A stretch of DNA of 7,163 nt, taken from NCBI GenBank assembly GCA_900542965.1, contig UQPY01000081.1:1-7163 (forward strand), read 5' to 3'. Of this stretch, positions 1 to 5,353 are shown piece after piece. The translations under genes were made by a program, and so were the position numbers. The notes under the pieces are model-generated. The model did not search any database. It was not told the origin of the DNA and saw only the letters and a program-made list of their open reading frames with translations. The DNA is from an uncultured Collinsella sp. GTDB taxonomy: Bacteria > Actinomycetota > Coriobacteriia > Coriobacteriales > Coriobacteriaceae. The stretch's first letter is position 1; each line of letters opens with the position of its first letter.

Positions 1-6
1 GACTAG

Positions 7-39
7 TCGTCGGCAGCGTCAGATGTGTATAAGAGACAG
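7..39 (+). other. Illumina Nextera read-1 adapter (assembly artefact)
   Basis: These 33 bases are identical to the standard Nextera transposase read-1 oligonucleotide as I know it; 21-39 is the 19-bp Tn5 mosaic end (AGATGTGTATAAGAGACAG). This is library-preparation sequence, not a resident Tn5. The six bases before it (1-6) are also unlikely to be genomic. Any reading frame running through it is spurious, and biological sequence starts at about base 40. Confidence 0.97.
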
Positions 40-335
40 TCCCCGAGGACTTCCCCGTCGATTTCGCAACCGAGGTCTTCTGCCCCGGCCCGCTTCTGCA
101 CCAGTTGTCGACCTATCTCCCCTACGGCGCCGACACGCTCGGCATTGTCGGCGAGTACTACTGGATCGCCCGCGAGCGCGGTACCATCGAGGCCGCGCGA
201 AACCGCGCAAGCTTCCCCCTGTGCTACACGCAGGCCGGCGAGCGCCGCGAGGTTACCGTGCGCATCCGCCGCAACACCACCGGCGGTCTCGGAGCCGCCT
301 GGGGCATCGACAAGGTCGAAGCCCCGGTCGAGTAA
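40..335 (+). CDS. 3' end of an unrecognised protein (partial)
   Basis: An open frame enters from the adapter junction at about base 42 (PEDFPVDFATEV...) and runs to TAA at 333-335, giving about 97 C-terminal residues. The frame is GC-rich with strong third-position G/C, as in the core genes further right, and it ends directly before a strong terminator, so I take it as real coding sequence. The fragment is soluble-looking, with no membrane segment. It contains YGADTLGIVGEYYWIARERG and a basic stretch VTVRIRRNTTGGLGAAWGI near the end. I do not recognise the family. The 5' part is lost at the contig edge. An internal TTG at 105 is not a likely start because the frame is open upstream of it with no good ribosome binding site. 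Confidence 0.6.
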
Positions 336-375
336 AAAAGGCCTCGGATAGCCAATTGACCATCCGAGGCCTTTT
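336..375. terminator. Bidirectional intrinsic terminator
   Basis: A perfect 14-bp stem (336-349 AAAAGGCCTCGGAT with 362-375 ATCCGAGGCCTTTT) closes a 12-nt loop. The plus strand ends in a U4 tract; the minus strand ends in U6, formed by the A run at 334-339. It lies between the end of the plus-strand partial gene (335) and the end of the minus-strand lipoprotein gene (389), so it can serve both convergent transcripts. Confidence 0.9.
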
Positions 376-388
376 GAATTCAGGCCTT

Positions 389-781
389 TTAGTTGTCATC
401 GGTGCATATAGACACCAGAGAAGCAAGCTCATCCTCAAGTTGCGGAGCAAAGTATCTAAAAGAAACCTGCGCTCCAGTCGGTATCGACTCAATCATATTC
501 GCAGCATTATCTGAGACTCGGTACGGTGCAGTTTCACCTGTCTTTAAATCCTCTATTGAGCAGACAGCGTCTTCAGCATCAACCGACCTAAGCACGCCTT
601 TTCCTTGTAACATCACATCGGCATGCCCGCCAGCTATTTCTAATGAACCTGAGTCTGTCGCAGTCACTTCTCCGGAACCTCCGCGCGATATCTCTTCCTT
701 TGTTGAACAGCCCACCAATGAAGCCATCAGCACCAAAGACAGGGCTAGACGAATCGCCCTACTTCGAAAAAGTCGTTCCAT
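389..781 (-). CDS. Small secreted lipoprotein, function unknown
   Basis: From the ATG at 781 this encodes 130 residues. The N-terminus MERLFRSRAIRLAL is basic, then hydrophobic, and runs into the lipobox LVGC with Cys25 as the lipidated residue. A mature domain of about 105 residues should therefore be anchored on the outer face of the membrane. The start of the mature part is a Ser/Gly/Thr-rich linker; the rest (GKGVLRSVDAEDAVCSIEDL and onwards) looks like a small beta-rich domain with two further cysteines. I recognise no family. The frame is also open from ATGs at 793 and 808; 781 gives the most normal signal peptide, and none of the three has a strong Shine-Dalgarno. The start overlaps the end of the upstream peptidase gene by 23 nt (50 nt from 808), which suggests translational coupling and a shared job. 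By position it could be a peptidase partner or inhibitor, but that is inference only. Confidence 0.75.
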   Translation of the reverse strand: MERLFRSRAIRLALSLVLMASLVGCSTKEEISRGGSGEVTATDSGSLEIAGGHADVMLQGKGVLRSVDAEDAVCSIEDLKTGETAPYRVSDNAANMIESIPTGAQVSFRYFAPQLEDELASLVSICTDDN

Positions 782-1886
782 AAGTCCACGCATAATAGCT
801 CTGATCATACTTCAGGAAGGATAAAGATGAATTCCAGCCGTCCGCTATGCCAATCATCTGCCTTGTCTCTCCAGTTTTCTTACCAGTAAGTGTGGCGTAA
901 GCCTCCGCTGTTACAGAATGGGCTGATCCGTTGTACAAACTCGCATGTAAAACATTCGGTCTATTAGAGTTAATCTCATTTTGAATGCTCGCGATAGCCG
1001 GAGAGGAGACAGTGCGGGCGATAAGAGTACTTCCTCTGCTTGCGCAGTAATTTGTAAACCCCGTTGCACAGGTTGATATCGGCGTTCCACCCAAAACAAC
1101 GCCGGGAACAGTCTGTTCTTCATCGGAAAGAGCATGGGTATTGGTGTAACTCCATATCTGCATATATTGCGAAGGGTCGCTATATAAATTGGCAATGCCA
1201 TACAGTTCCGCAACGTTCGAAAAAGCTGTCACCATACAAGCATAGTGGGCGGTAAGCCTCTTAATCTCGCTTTCATCATATGACATAAACTGAGAAATGG
1301 AACGAAATCCAGATACTGTGTAATCCTGCATTTGAGTTGCGTAAATTACAACATCGTTCCAGCTTGAAGGTTTATTCGATAAAACGACAGGCCGTCCTTC
1401 TATGGAAACAGCCGGGATTGTTCTTCCGCAATTTGTTGTTATTGAACCGTCCAAAGATTGCACGCCGAATTCGAATGGATTGATCATTACGACTGGGTTA
1501 TTGAAAGAATAAGACTCGACACCAAGATCTCCTCCCCGATCCATAGGGCTGACTAAGCCGTCTCCAAAACGATATCCCGTAAGTATTTCATCATCTGAAG
1601 CATCTAAAACCAAATAGCCCGCGGCTCTATTGGATGTCACAACCGGAACAATGTAACCAAGCGGGGACCCATCAACATCTACAAAAGGAATAGGGTCAGA
1701 AGGCGTATACGAATAGCCGAGGAGTCCCTTTATATATTTATCGGCAAGCTCTTGCGCAATTTCAGAAGTAAATTGTATCTGCTCACCATCAATATTGCCC
1801 GTCGAAGCAAAAACCTCTTTCGGACGTGCGGCTAAGGCGACAATTGAAGACGCGACAAGTTGCAGAAAACGACGACGCGAAAGCAT
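759..1886 (-). CDS. Tat-exported cysteine peptidase, streptopain/C39-like
   Basis: 375 residues. The N-terminus carries a twin-arginine signal (SRRRFLQL, residues 3-10), a hydrophobic stretch VASSIVALAA and a likely cleavage after VFA27. Residues about 35-110 resemble the prodomain of C10 peptidases such as SpeB: the strand GYLVLDASDDEILTGYRFGD (90-109) matches the usual G-F-V-I-V-S-x-D-D-x-x-x-x-L-G-Y pattern. The catalytic part follows, with HYACMVTAFSNVAELYG (214-230) holding the likely nucleophile Cys217, then SAHSVTAEAYA (321-331) with His323, and IGIADGWN (345-352) with Asp349 or Asn352 as third member. Length and order fit a secreted papain-fold peptidase with prodomain. What is known of the family is that the prodomain keeps the zymogen inactive until removed. 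Codon and base use are AT-richer than the neighbours. It is probably co-transcribed with the lipoprotein gene downstream. Assignment to C10 or to C39_2 is uncertain, and loss of activity cannot be excluded. Confidence 0.75.
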   Translation of the reverse strand: MLSRRRFLQLVASSIVALAARPKEVFASTGNIDGEQIQFTSEIAQELADKYIKGLLGYSYTPSDPIPFVDVDGSPLGYIVPVVTSNRAAGYLVLDASDDEILTGYRFGDGLVSPMDRGGDLGVESYSFNNPVVMINPFEFGVQSLDGSITTNCGRTIPAVSIEGRPVVLSNKPSSWNDVVIYATQMQDYTVSGFRSISQFMSYDESEIKRLTAHYACMVTAFSNVAELYGIANLYSDPSQYMQIWSYTNTHALSDEEQTVPGVVLGGTPISTCATGFTNYCASRGSTLIARTVSSPAIASIQNEINSNRPNVLHASLYNGSAHSVTAEAYATLTGKKTGETRQMIGIADGWNSSLSFLKYDQSYYAWTYGTTFSK

Positions 1887-2128
1887 ATGTTCTTCTTTCT
1901 AGAGAAGCGACTTATAAGGTACTCCTATTCTATAATCTTTTTTGTAACGTTACAGCACTGGTTATATTTCAATTCGATTTGCTTATGTCCTTGCAACCCA
2001 ATGCGTCTTTACGTTTTAAACGGAATTAGAAAATCGCTCATAGCAAAAACGGGCTTTAATCCCAAAGAGATAACTTTGATTATGAATCAAACCAGCAGCC
2101 AGGGCATAGCTGCAGTGCAATTGCTACA
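1887..2128. other. AT-rich intergenic region upstream of the peptidase gene
   Basis: About 240 bases without a credible gene. It should contain the promoter of the minus-strand peptidase operon: the stretch 1911-1980 is very AT-rich and holds several -10-like hexamers on the minus strand (for example TAGAAT at 1932-1927), but no convincing -35 partner. Two dyads are present: a perfect 12-bp palindrome at 1943-1954 and the inverted repeat TTTGATT-ATG-AATCAAA at 2075-2091. The purine-rich AGAAAGAAG just upstream of the ATG at 1886 is a weak ribosome binding site. Confidence 0.5.
1943..1954. promoter_or_regulatory. Palindrome TGTAACGTTACA, possible operator
   Basis: A perfect 12-bp palindrome lies 57 bp upstream of the peptidase start, where the -35 region would fall if the TAGAAT at 1932-1927 (minus strand) is the -10. 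A repressor or activator bound here could control the peptidase operon. The regulator is unknown, and the AT-rich setting makes chance palindromes more likely. Confidence 0.3.
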
Positions 2129-2158
2129 AGAAAGGCCGCCCTTGGTGGCGGCCTTTCT
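2129..2158 (-). terminator. Intrinsic terminator downstream of ettA
   Basis: A perfect 12-bp stem (AGAAAGGCCGCC at 2129-2140 with GGCGGCCTTTCT at 2147-2158) closes a 6-nt loop. On the minus strand the 3' side of the stem ends in CUUUCUU. It begins 9 nt after the ettA stop codon and separates ettA from the peptidase operon. Confidence 0.85.
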
Positions 2159-2166
2159 ACTTGCTA

Positions 2167-3846
2167 CTAGTCGCGCGTCAGCTTACGGTGAATACGATGC
2201 GGCTGGGCCGCGTCCTCGCCCAGGCGCTCGATGCGGTTGGCCTGATAGGCCTCGAAATTACCCTCGAACCAATACCAGTTGCCCGGATTCTCGTCGGTGC
2301 CCTCCCACGCCAGAATGTGCGTGGCGACACGGTCCAGGAACATACGGTCGTGGCTAATGACCACCGAGCAGCCCGGGAACTCGAGCAGCGCCGCTTCGAG
2401 CGAGGACAGCGTCTCGACGTCGAGGTCGTTCGTGGGCTCGTCAAGGAGCAGCAGGTTGCCGCCCTGCTTGAGCGTGAGCGCCAGGTTCAGACGGTTGCGC
2501 TCGCCACCGGAGAGCACGCCAGCGCGCTTCTGCTGGTCCTGGCCCTTAAAGCCAAAGCTCGCCACGTACGCGCGGCTGGGGACCTCGGTCTCGCCCACCA
2601 TCATGTGGTCCAGGCCATCCGAGACGACCTCCCACAGGTTCTTGTCGGGGTCGATGCCAGAACGGTTCTGGTCGACGTAGGAGATCTTGACGGTCTCGCC
2701 CACCTCGAGCTCGCCCGAAGTCAGCGGCTCCAGGCCCACGATGGTCTTGAAGAGCGTAGTCTTGCCCACACCGTTGGGGCCGATGACGCCCACGATGCCG
2801 TTACGCGGCAGGGTGAAAGAAAGGTCGTCGATGAGCACGCGACCGTCGAATTCCTTGTGCAGGTGATGGGCCTCGAGCACCTTGTTACCCAAACGCGGTC
2901 CAACGGGAATGCGGATATCGGTCCAGTCGAGCTTCTGGCTTGCGCGGGCCTCGGCCTCCATCTCCTCGTAGCGAGCCAGACGGGCCTTGTTCTTTGCCTG
3001 GCGAGCCTTGGGCGAGCTGCGTACCCACTCGAGCTCGGCCTCCATGCGCTTGGCGAGCTTGGCGTCGCGGTTGCCCTGCGCCTCGATACGGGCGGCCTTG
3101 GTCTCCAGATACGTGGAGTAGTTGCCCTTGTAGGGATAAAGGTGACCGCGGTCGACCTCGCAGATCCACTCGGCAACGTTATCCAGGAAGTAGCGATCGT
3201 GCGTGACGGCAAGCACCGCGCCCTGGTAGTTGTGAAGGAAGTGCTCGAGCCACAGGATCGACTCAGCGTCTAGGTGGTTTGTGGGCTCGTCAAGCAGCAG
3301 CAGGTCGGGAGCCTCGAGCAGCAGCTTGCACAGGGCCACGCGACGGCGCTCGCCGCCGGAAAGCACGTTGACCGGCATGTCGGAATCGGGCAGCTGCAGG
3401 GCGTCCATGGCCTGGCCGAGCTTGGAATCGATATCCCAGCCGTCAGCAGCGTCAATCTCGTCTTGGAGCTTGCCCATCTCGGCCATGAGAGCGTCCATGT
3501 CGCAATCCGGGTCGCACATCTCCTCGCCGATCTTGTTGAAGCGATCGACCTTGGCGATCATATCGCCAAACGCCATGCGCACGTTCTCGATGACGGTCTT
3601 GTCGTCGTCGAGCGGCGGCTCCTGCTGCAGGATGCCCACGGTGTAGCCGGGGGTGAGCCTGGCATCGCCGTTGGAGACCTCCTCGATACCGGCCATGATC
3701 TTGAGCAGGGTCGACTTGCCCATACCGTTGGGGCCCACGACGCCGATCTTGGCACCGGGATAGAAGCTCAGGGTCACGTCGTCAAGAATCACCTTGTCGC
3801 CATGGGCCTTACGAGCCTGATACATCTGGTAGATAAACTCCGCCAT
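2167..3846 (-). CDS. ettA: Energy-dependent translational throttle protein EttA (ABC-F)
   Basis: 559 residues with no membrane segments; the E. coli protein is of nearly the same length. There are two ABC ATPase domains in tandem. Domain 1 has Walker A GPNGMGKST (38-46), signature LSGGE (162-166), Walker B LLLLDE ending in Glu187 and the switch His216. Domain 2 has GPNGVGKTT (356-364), LSGGE (445-449), Glu470 and His499. An acidic insertion at about 95-140 corresponds to the EttA arm, and the charged linker at about 243-325 to the P-site tRNA interaction motif. The C-terminus HRIHRKLTRD is in the style of the EttA subgroup. EttA binds the ribosomal E site and, depending on ATP/ADP, gates the first steps of elongation; it is not a transporter. 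All catalytic residues are intact. AGAAAGGA lies 11 nt before the ATG, slightly far. It is monocistronic, with a terminator just downstream. Confidence 0.95.
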   Translation of the reverse strand: MAEFIYQMYQARKAHGDKVILDDVTLSFYPGAKIGVVGPNGMGKSTLLKIMAGIEEVSNGDARLTPGYTVGILQQEPPLDDDKTVIENVRMAFGDMIAKVDRFNKIGEEMCDPDCDMDALMAEMGKLQDEIDAADGWDIDSKLGQAMDALQLPDSDMPVNVLSGGERRRVALCKLLLEAPDLLLLDEPTNHLDAESILWLEHFLHNYQGAVLAVTHDRYFLDNVAEWICEVDRGHLYPYKGNYSTYLETKAARIEAQGNRDAKLAKRMEAELEWVRSSPKARQAKNKARLARYEEMEAEARASQKLDWTDIRIPVGPRLGNKVLEAHHLHKEFDGRVLIDDLSFTLPRNGIVGVIGPNGVGKTTLFKTIVGLEPLTSGELEVGETVKISYVDQNRSGIDPDKNLWEVVSDGLDHMMVGETEVPSRAYVASFGFKGQDQQKRAGVLSGGERNRLNLALTLKQGGNLLLLDEPTNDLDVETLSSLEAALLEFPGCSVVISHDRMFLDRVATHILAWEGTDENPGNWYWFEGNFEAYQANRIERLGEDAAQPHRIHRKLTRD

Positions 3847-3889
3847 TTGCCTGTTTTATCCTTTCTACCTGCTGTTTCCCTATTCTTGT

Positions 3890-3911
3890 TTTCGTTTTAG
3901 TGGAAACGAAA
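3890..3911. promoter_or_regulatory. Inverted repeat TTTCGTTT-N6-AAACGAAA in the ettA leader
   Basis: Perfect 8-bp arms (3890-3897 and 3904-3911) flank a 6-nt spacer, 44 bp upstream of the ettA start. It could be an operator, or, if transcribed, a weak hairpin in the 5' leader. It has no U tract in either direction, so it is not a terminator. Confidence 0.35.
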
Positions 3912-3938
3912 TGAGGTAACCAGCTCTGAAATTTAACG

Positions 3939-3958
3939 AAAAAGGGGCATGGTTGCCC
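3939..3958 (-). terminator. Intrinsic terminator after sdpI
   Basis: On the minus strand GGGCA-ACCA-TGCCC (3958-3945) is followed by C and U5 (3943-3939). The stem is short (5 bp, GC-rich). It lies 74 bp after the sdpI stop and would separate the sdpRI transcript from ettA. It could alternatively act as an attenuator in an ettA leader. Confidence 0.6.
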
Positions 3959-4031
3959 ACACCCCCTAATACTACCTGGGAAAAGTCCCCCGGAACACAC
4001 TATGAACTGCGTACGCTAGTTTTCCGCAACC

Positions 4032-4736
4032 TTAGCGAACGGCTCGCTGCGATTTGCGCCACAGCAGATACGAATAGACGTAGGCAGCGCCAGCTGAACC
4101 AAACGCCAGAACCGCAATCACCGCGGCGACGACTTCACTCGAAAGCACGCTACCCGCCACGCCCATCACAATCAGACCAACACCCAGCACCATAAAGCAG
4201 GCACCGCCAAAGCGCTGCGTACGGCGCCAGTTCTCGGGATCGGCAAGTGCCCAGGGCGTTTTGATGCCCAGCGTGTAGTTCTGCTTTACGCGCGGTAAGT
4301 AGTTACCCACGCCAATGAAGAGCAAGCCGATGGCACCGGAAATCAGCACATTGACCGTTCCGACCGCAGGCACAACACCCCACACCGTAAGCTCTCCCAG
4401 CCAGCTTATAGCGCACGTAAACAGGGTGAAGGCGATTACAAAACCCTGGTAGAACTTGCCCGAGGTTCGATATGCCTCACCTTTGGGGTCGATGCGCGGC
4501 ACCACGCAGAACATTGCGAGAAGCACCAGAGGCAGCACGCCGAGCGCGGAGGCCATCCAGCTAGGACCCCAACCGTCGACGGCGCCGTTCGCGCCCCAGT
4601 GCGTGGGAACCTGCGCAGGCAAGCTCGGCATCACCATGAGGTGCGCTACGACATTGGCGACGCCCAGAGCGACCAGCGCAATCCACACGCGCGACGATAC
4701 CCCCGTAGGGTGAATGCCCTTGTTTTCGTTATTCAT
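4032..4736 (-). CDS. sdpI: SdpI-family membrane protein
   Basis: From the ATG at 4736 this is 234 residues with about six hydrophobic segments (near 17-37, 60-79, 97-115, 119-143, 178-196 and 200-224), so an integral membrane protein. The first loop has the DUF1648 pattern MPSLPAQVPTHWGANGAVDG (36-55). The loop after the fourth segment carries the SdpI hallmark NYLPRVKQNYTLGIKTPWAL (145-164) followed by ENW.RTQ. In Bacillus subtilis SdpI protects cells against the SdpC killing peptide and also sequesters the repressor SdpR at the membrane when the peptide is bound; that knowledge is transferred by family. AAGGTGA lies about 6 nt upstream of ATG 4736, which fixes this start over the longer open frame beginning at 4778. 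The start overlaps the sdpR stop by 8 nt, so the two are translationally coupled. No SdpC-like gene is visible in the window. Confidence 0.88.
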   Translation of the reverse strand: MNNENKGIHPTGVSSRVWIALVALGVANVVAHLMVMPSLPAQVPTHWGANGAVDGWGPSWMASALGVLPLVLLAMFCVVPRIDPKGEAYRTSGKFYQGFVIAFTLFTCAISWLGELTVWGVVPAVGTVNVLISGAIGLLFIGVGNYLPRVKQNYTLGIKTPWALADPENWRRTQRFGGACFMVLGVGLIVMGVAGSVLSSEVVAAVIAVLAFGSAGAAYVYSYLLWRKSQRAVR

Positions 4737-5007
4737 CCTTATCACCTTCCGTGTTTGTAAAGCCCATAAACCAGCCAATCAAATCCTGCATGACGGTGGT
4801 GTTTAAGCTGTATACGATGTTTTGGCCATGGCGCTCGTCGGTCACCAACCCGGCGTTTTTGAGCGTCGCCAAGTGATGGCTTAGCGACGGCTTACTGATA
4901 TCGAAATGCTCGGCAAGCTCCCCCGCCGTGCAATTGCCCTCGCGCAGCAGCTCCAAAATACGCCGCCGCGTCGGATCGGCCAGTGCCTTAAAACCCTCTC
5001 CCGGCAT
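4729..5007 (-). CDS. sdpR: ArsR-family autorepressor, SdpR-like
   Basis: 92 residues from the ATG at 5007, which follows a near-perfect Shine-Dalgarno AGAGGAGG with 4-nt spacing; the longer frame from 5043 has no such site. It is a small winged-helix protein: FKALADPTRRRILELL (6-21), TAGELAEHFDISKPSLSHHL (27-46, recognition helix SKPSLSHHLATLK), and the wing/dimer part GLVTDERHGQNIVYSLNTTV (53-72). The pattern follows what I recall of B. subtilis SdpR closely, including the SLNTTV.QD segment. It lacks the CVC-type metal site of ArsR/SmtB sensors and has a single cysteine (Cys26), so metal sensing is unlikely. By family it represses its own operon until SdpI captures it at the membrane. The operator is probably the TCTAA/TTAGA cluster over its promoter. 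Confidence 0.9.
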   Translation of the reverse strand: MPGEGFKALADPTRRRILELLREGNCTAGELAEHFDISKPSLSHHLATLKNAGLVTDERHGQNIVYSLNTTVMQDLIGWFMGFTNTEGDKDE

Positions 5008-5041
5008 AGAACCTCCTCTCACCAGTTCGTTCGACGCGCAC

Positions 5042-5070
5042 ACTATACTCGATATTTAGATGTTTGTCTA
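5042..5070 (-). promoter_or_regulatory. sdpRI promoter
   Basis: On the minus strand TAGACA (5070-5065) and TATAGT (5047-5042) are separated by exactly 17 bp and each matches the sigma-70 consensus at 5 of 6 positions. Transcription would start near 5035, leaving a leader of about 28 nt that contains the AGAGGAGG ribosome binding site. Confidence 0.8.
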
Positions 5071-5079
5071 ATTATCTAA
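5056..5079. promoter_or_regulatory. Candidate SdpR operator (TTAGA/TCTAA repeats)
   Basis: Three copies of one 5-mer occur in 24 bp: TTAGA at 5056-5060 and TCTAA at 5067-5071 and 5075-5079. They form nested dyads (TTAGA-N6-TCTAA, and TTAGAT-N12-ATCTAA). The cluster covers the -35 element and spacer of the sdpRI promoter, so a bound dimer would block polymerase; this fits autorepression. Binding by SdpR is inferred. Confidence 0.55.
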
Positions 5080-5093
5080 TTCAGCAATAGCCA

Positions 5094-5122
5094 TAGAACA
5101 CTCGTTCGCTTTTAGTTACAAT
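5094..5122 (+). promoter_or_regulatory. Possible promoter of the 28-residue peptide gene
   Basis: TACAAT at 5117-5122 (5 of 6 to consensus) has only a poor -35 (TAGAAC, 5094-5099) at 17 bp. The predicted start, about 5129-5130, coincides with the first base of the 11-bp repeat arm GAAGCAGATGG. It is divergent from the sdpRI promoter, with only 23 bp between the two -35 hexamers, so both may share control. Confidence 0.4.
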
Positions 5123-5129
5123 ACCGTTA

Positions 5130-5352
5130 GAAGCAGATGGGCCAGCTCCCCTCTACCAGAGAAGGAGATGGACTATGAGTATTGACGATGTCCTGACGTT
5201 GTTATTGCTTGTAATCGCGGCTGTGGAGCTCGGCATCCACATTGGAGGTCGAATGAAATAGCCGCCCCCGCGTAATGCGAAGACGGCCACTTCTCACGCC
5301 ATAAACGTGTTTCGGAGTTGGCCAACCCGCGGCCACGGGTGCCATCTGCTTC
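5130..5352 (+). other. Candidate folded toxin mRNA with 5'-3' closing stem
   Basis: GAAGCAGATGG (5130-5140) is perfectly complementary to CCATCTGCTTC (5342-5352), so a transcript starting near 5130 could be closed by an 11-bp stem. Inside, CTCC-CTCT (5146-5149, 5151-5154) can pair with AGAG-GGAG (5158-5161, 5164-5167), burying the Shine-Dalgarno of the peptide gene. Downstream of the gene there is a long hairpin 5285-5323 (GGCCACT with AGTTGGCC, one bulge; inner CACG/CGTG) and a hairpin ACCCG-N6-CGGGT at 5325-5340. The order of elements resembles hok- and aapA-type mRNAs, where end-to-end pairing keeps the full-length mRNA untranslated. The folding was done by eye, without energy calculation. 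Confidence 0.45.
5175..5261 (+). CDS. 28-residue hydrophobic peptide, candidate type I toxin
   Basis: ATG at 5175 to TAG at 5259-5261. The ribosome binding site AAGGAGAT (5162-5169) is consensus with 5-nt spacing, better than that of most genes here, and is the main reason to call it. The peptide has an acidic start (MSIDD), a hydrophobic helix-forming core VLTLLLLVIAAV with a glutamate at residue 18, a Gly/His/Ile stretch and a basic tail GGRMK. It should insert in the membrane as a single helix. Length, single span and basic C-terminus are those of type I toxins (Ldr, Fst, holin-like toxins), though I do not recognise a specific family. A quiet small membrane regulator, or a ligand of the divergent SdpI system, are alternatives. 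The surrounding RNA structure and antisense promoter support the toxin reading. Below the usual gene-caller size limit, so it is easily missed. Confidence 0.6.
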   Translation: MSIDDVLTLLLLVIAAVELGIHIGGRMK

Positions 5353-5353
5353 A

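Larger units (their letters stand above)
3847..4031. other. Leader/intergenic region of ettA
   Basis: 185 bases between the ends of ettA (start) and sdpI (stop), both on the minus strand. It contains the sdpI terminator (3939-3958) and an 8-bp dyad (3890-3911) nearer to ettA. A weak minus-strand promoter TGGGCA (3959-3954)-17-TTAAAT (3936-3931) would overlap the terminator; no better promoter for ettA was found. No gene is seen. Confidence 0.45.

Noticed and set aside
21..39. Tn5 mosaic end as a sign of a natural transposon
   Set aside because: It is joined to the full Nextera read-1 oligonucleotide, so it comes from the library kit.
23..514. Plus-strand frame starting in the adapter and crossing the terminator
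   Set aside because: Its start lies in library adapter sequence and it reads through a strong terminator; the composition is Arg/Pro-rich noise.
393..824. Plus-strand open frame opposite the lipoprotein gene
   Set aside because: The minus-strand frame has a clear lipoprotein signal, while this one has no start signal or motif.
2161..3900. Two long plus-strand open frames opposite ettA (2161-3273 and 3274-3900)
   Set aside because: They are antisense to a fully conserved ABC-F gene with all motifs intact; their translations are low-complexity Val/Leu/Arg/His-rich, as expected of a shadow in GC-rich DNA, and there are no ribosome binding sites.
3939..4031. Riboswitch in front of ettA
   Set aside because: The only clear structure is a short terminator hairpin that serves sdpI; no conserved aptamer pattern is recognised.
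4737..4778. Longer N-terminus of SdpI starting at 4778
   Set aside because: It would overlap sdpR much further and adds a non-conserved stretch; the ATG at 4736 has AAGGTGA at the right distance.
5008..5043. Longer N-terminus of SdpR starting at 5043
   Set aside because: It would start at or before the predicted transcription start and lacks a ribosome binding site, while 5007 has AGAGGAGG.
5130..5352. MITE or other mobile element with 11-bp terminal inverted repeats
   Set aside because: The flanks (TTA before, AAT after) show no target-site duplication, and the start of one arm coincides with the predicted transcription start, which fits an RNA pairing better. Not fully excluded.
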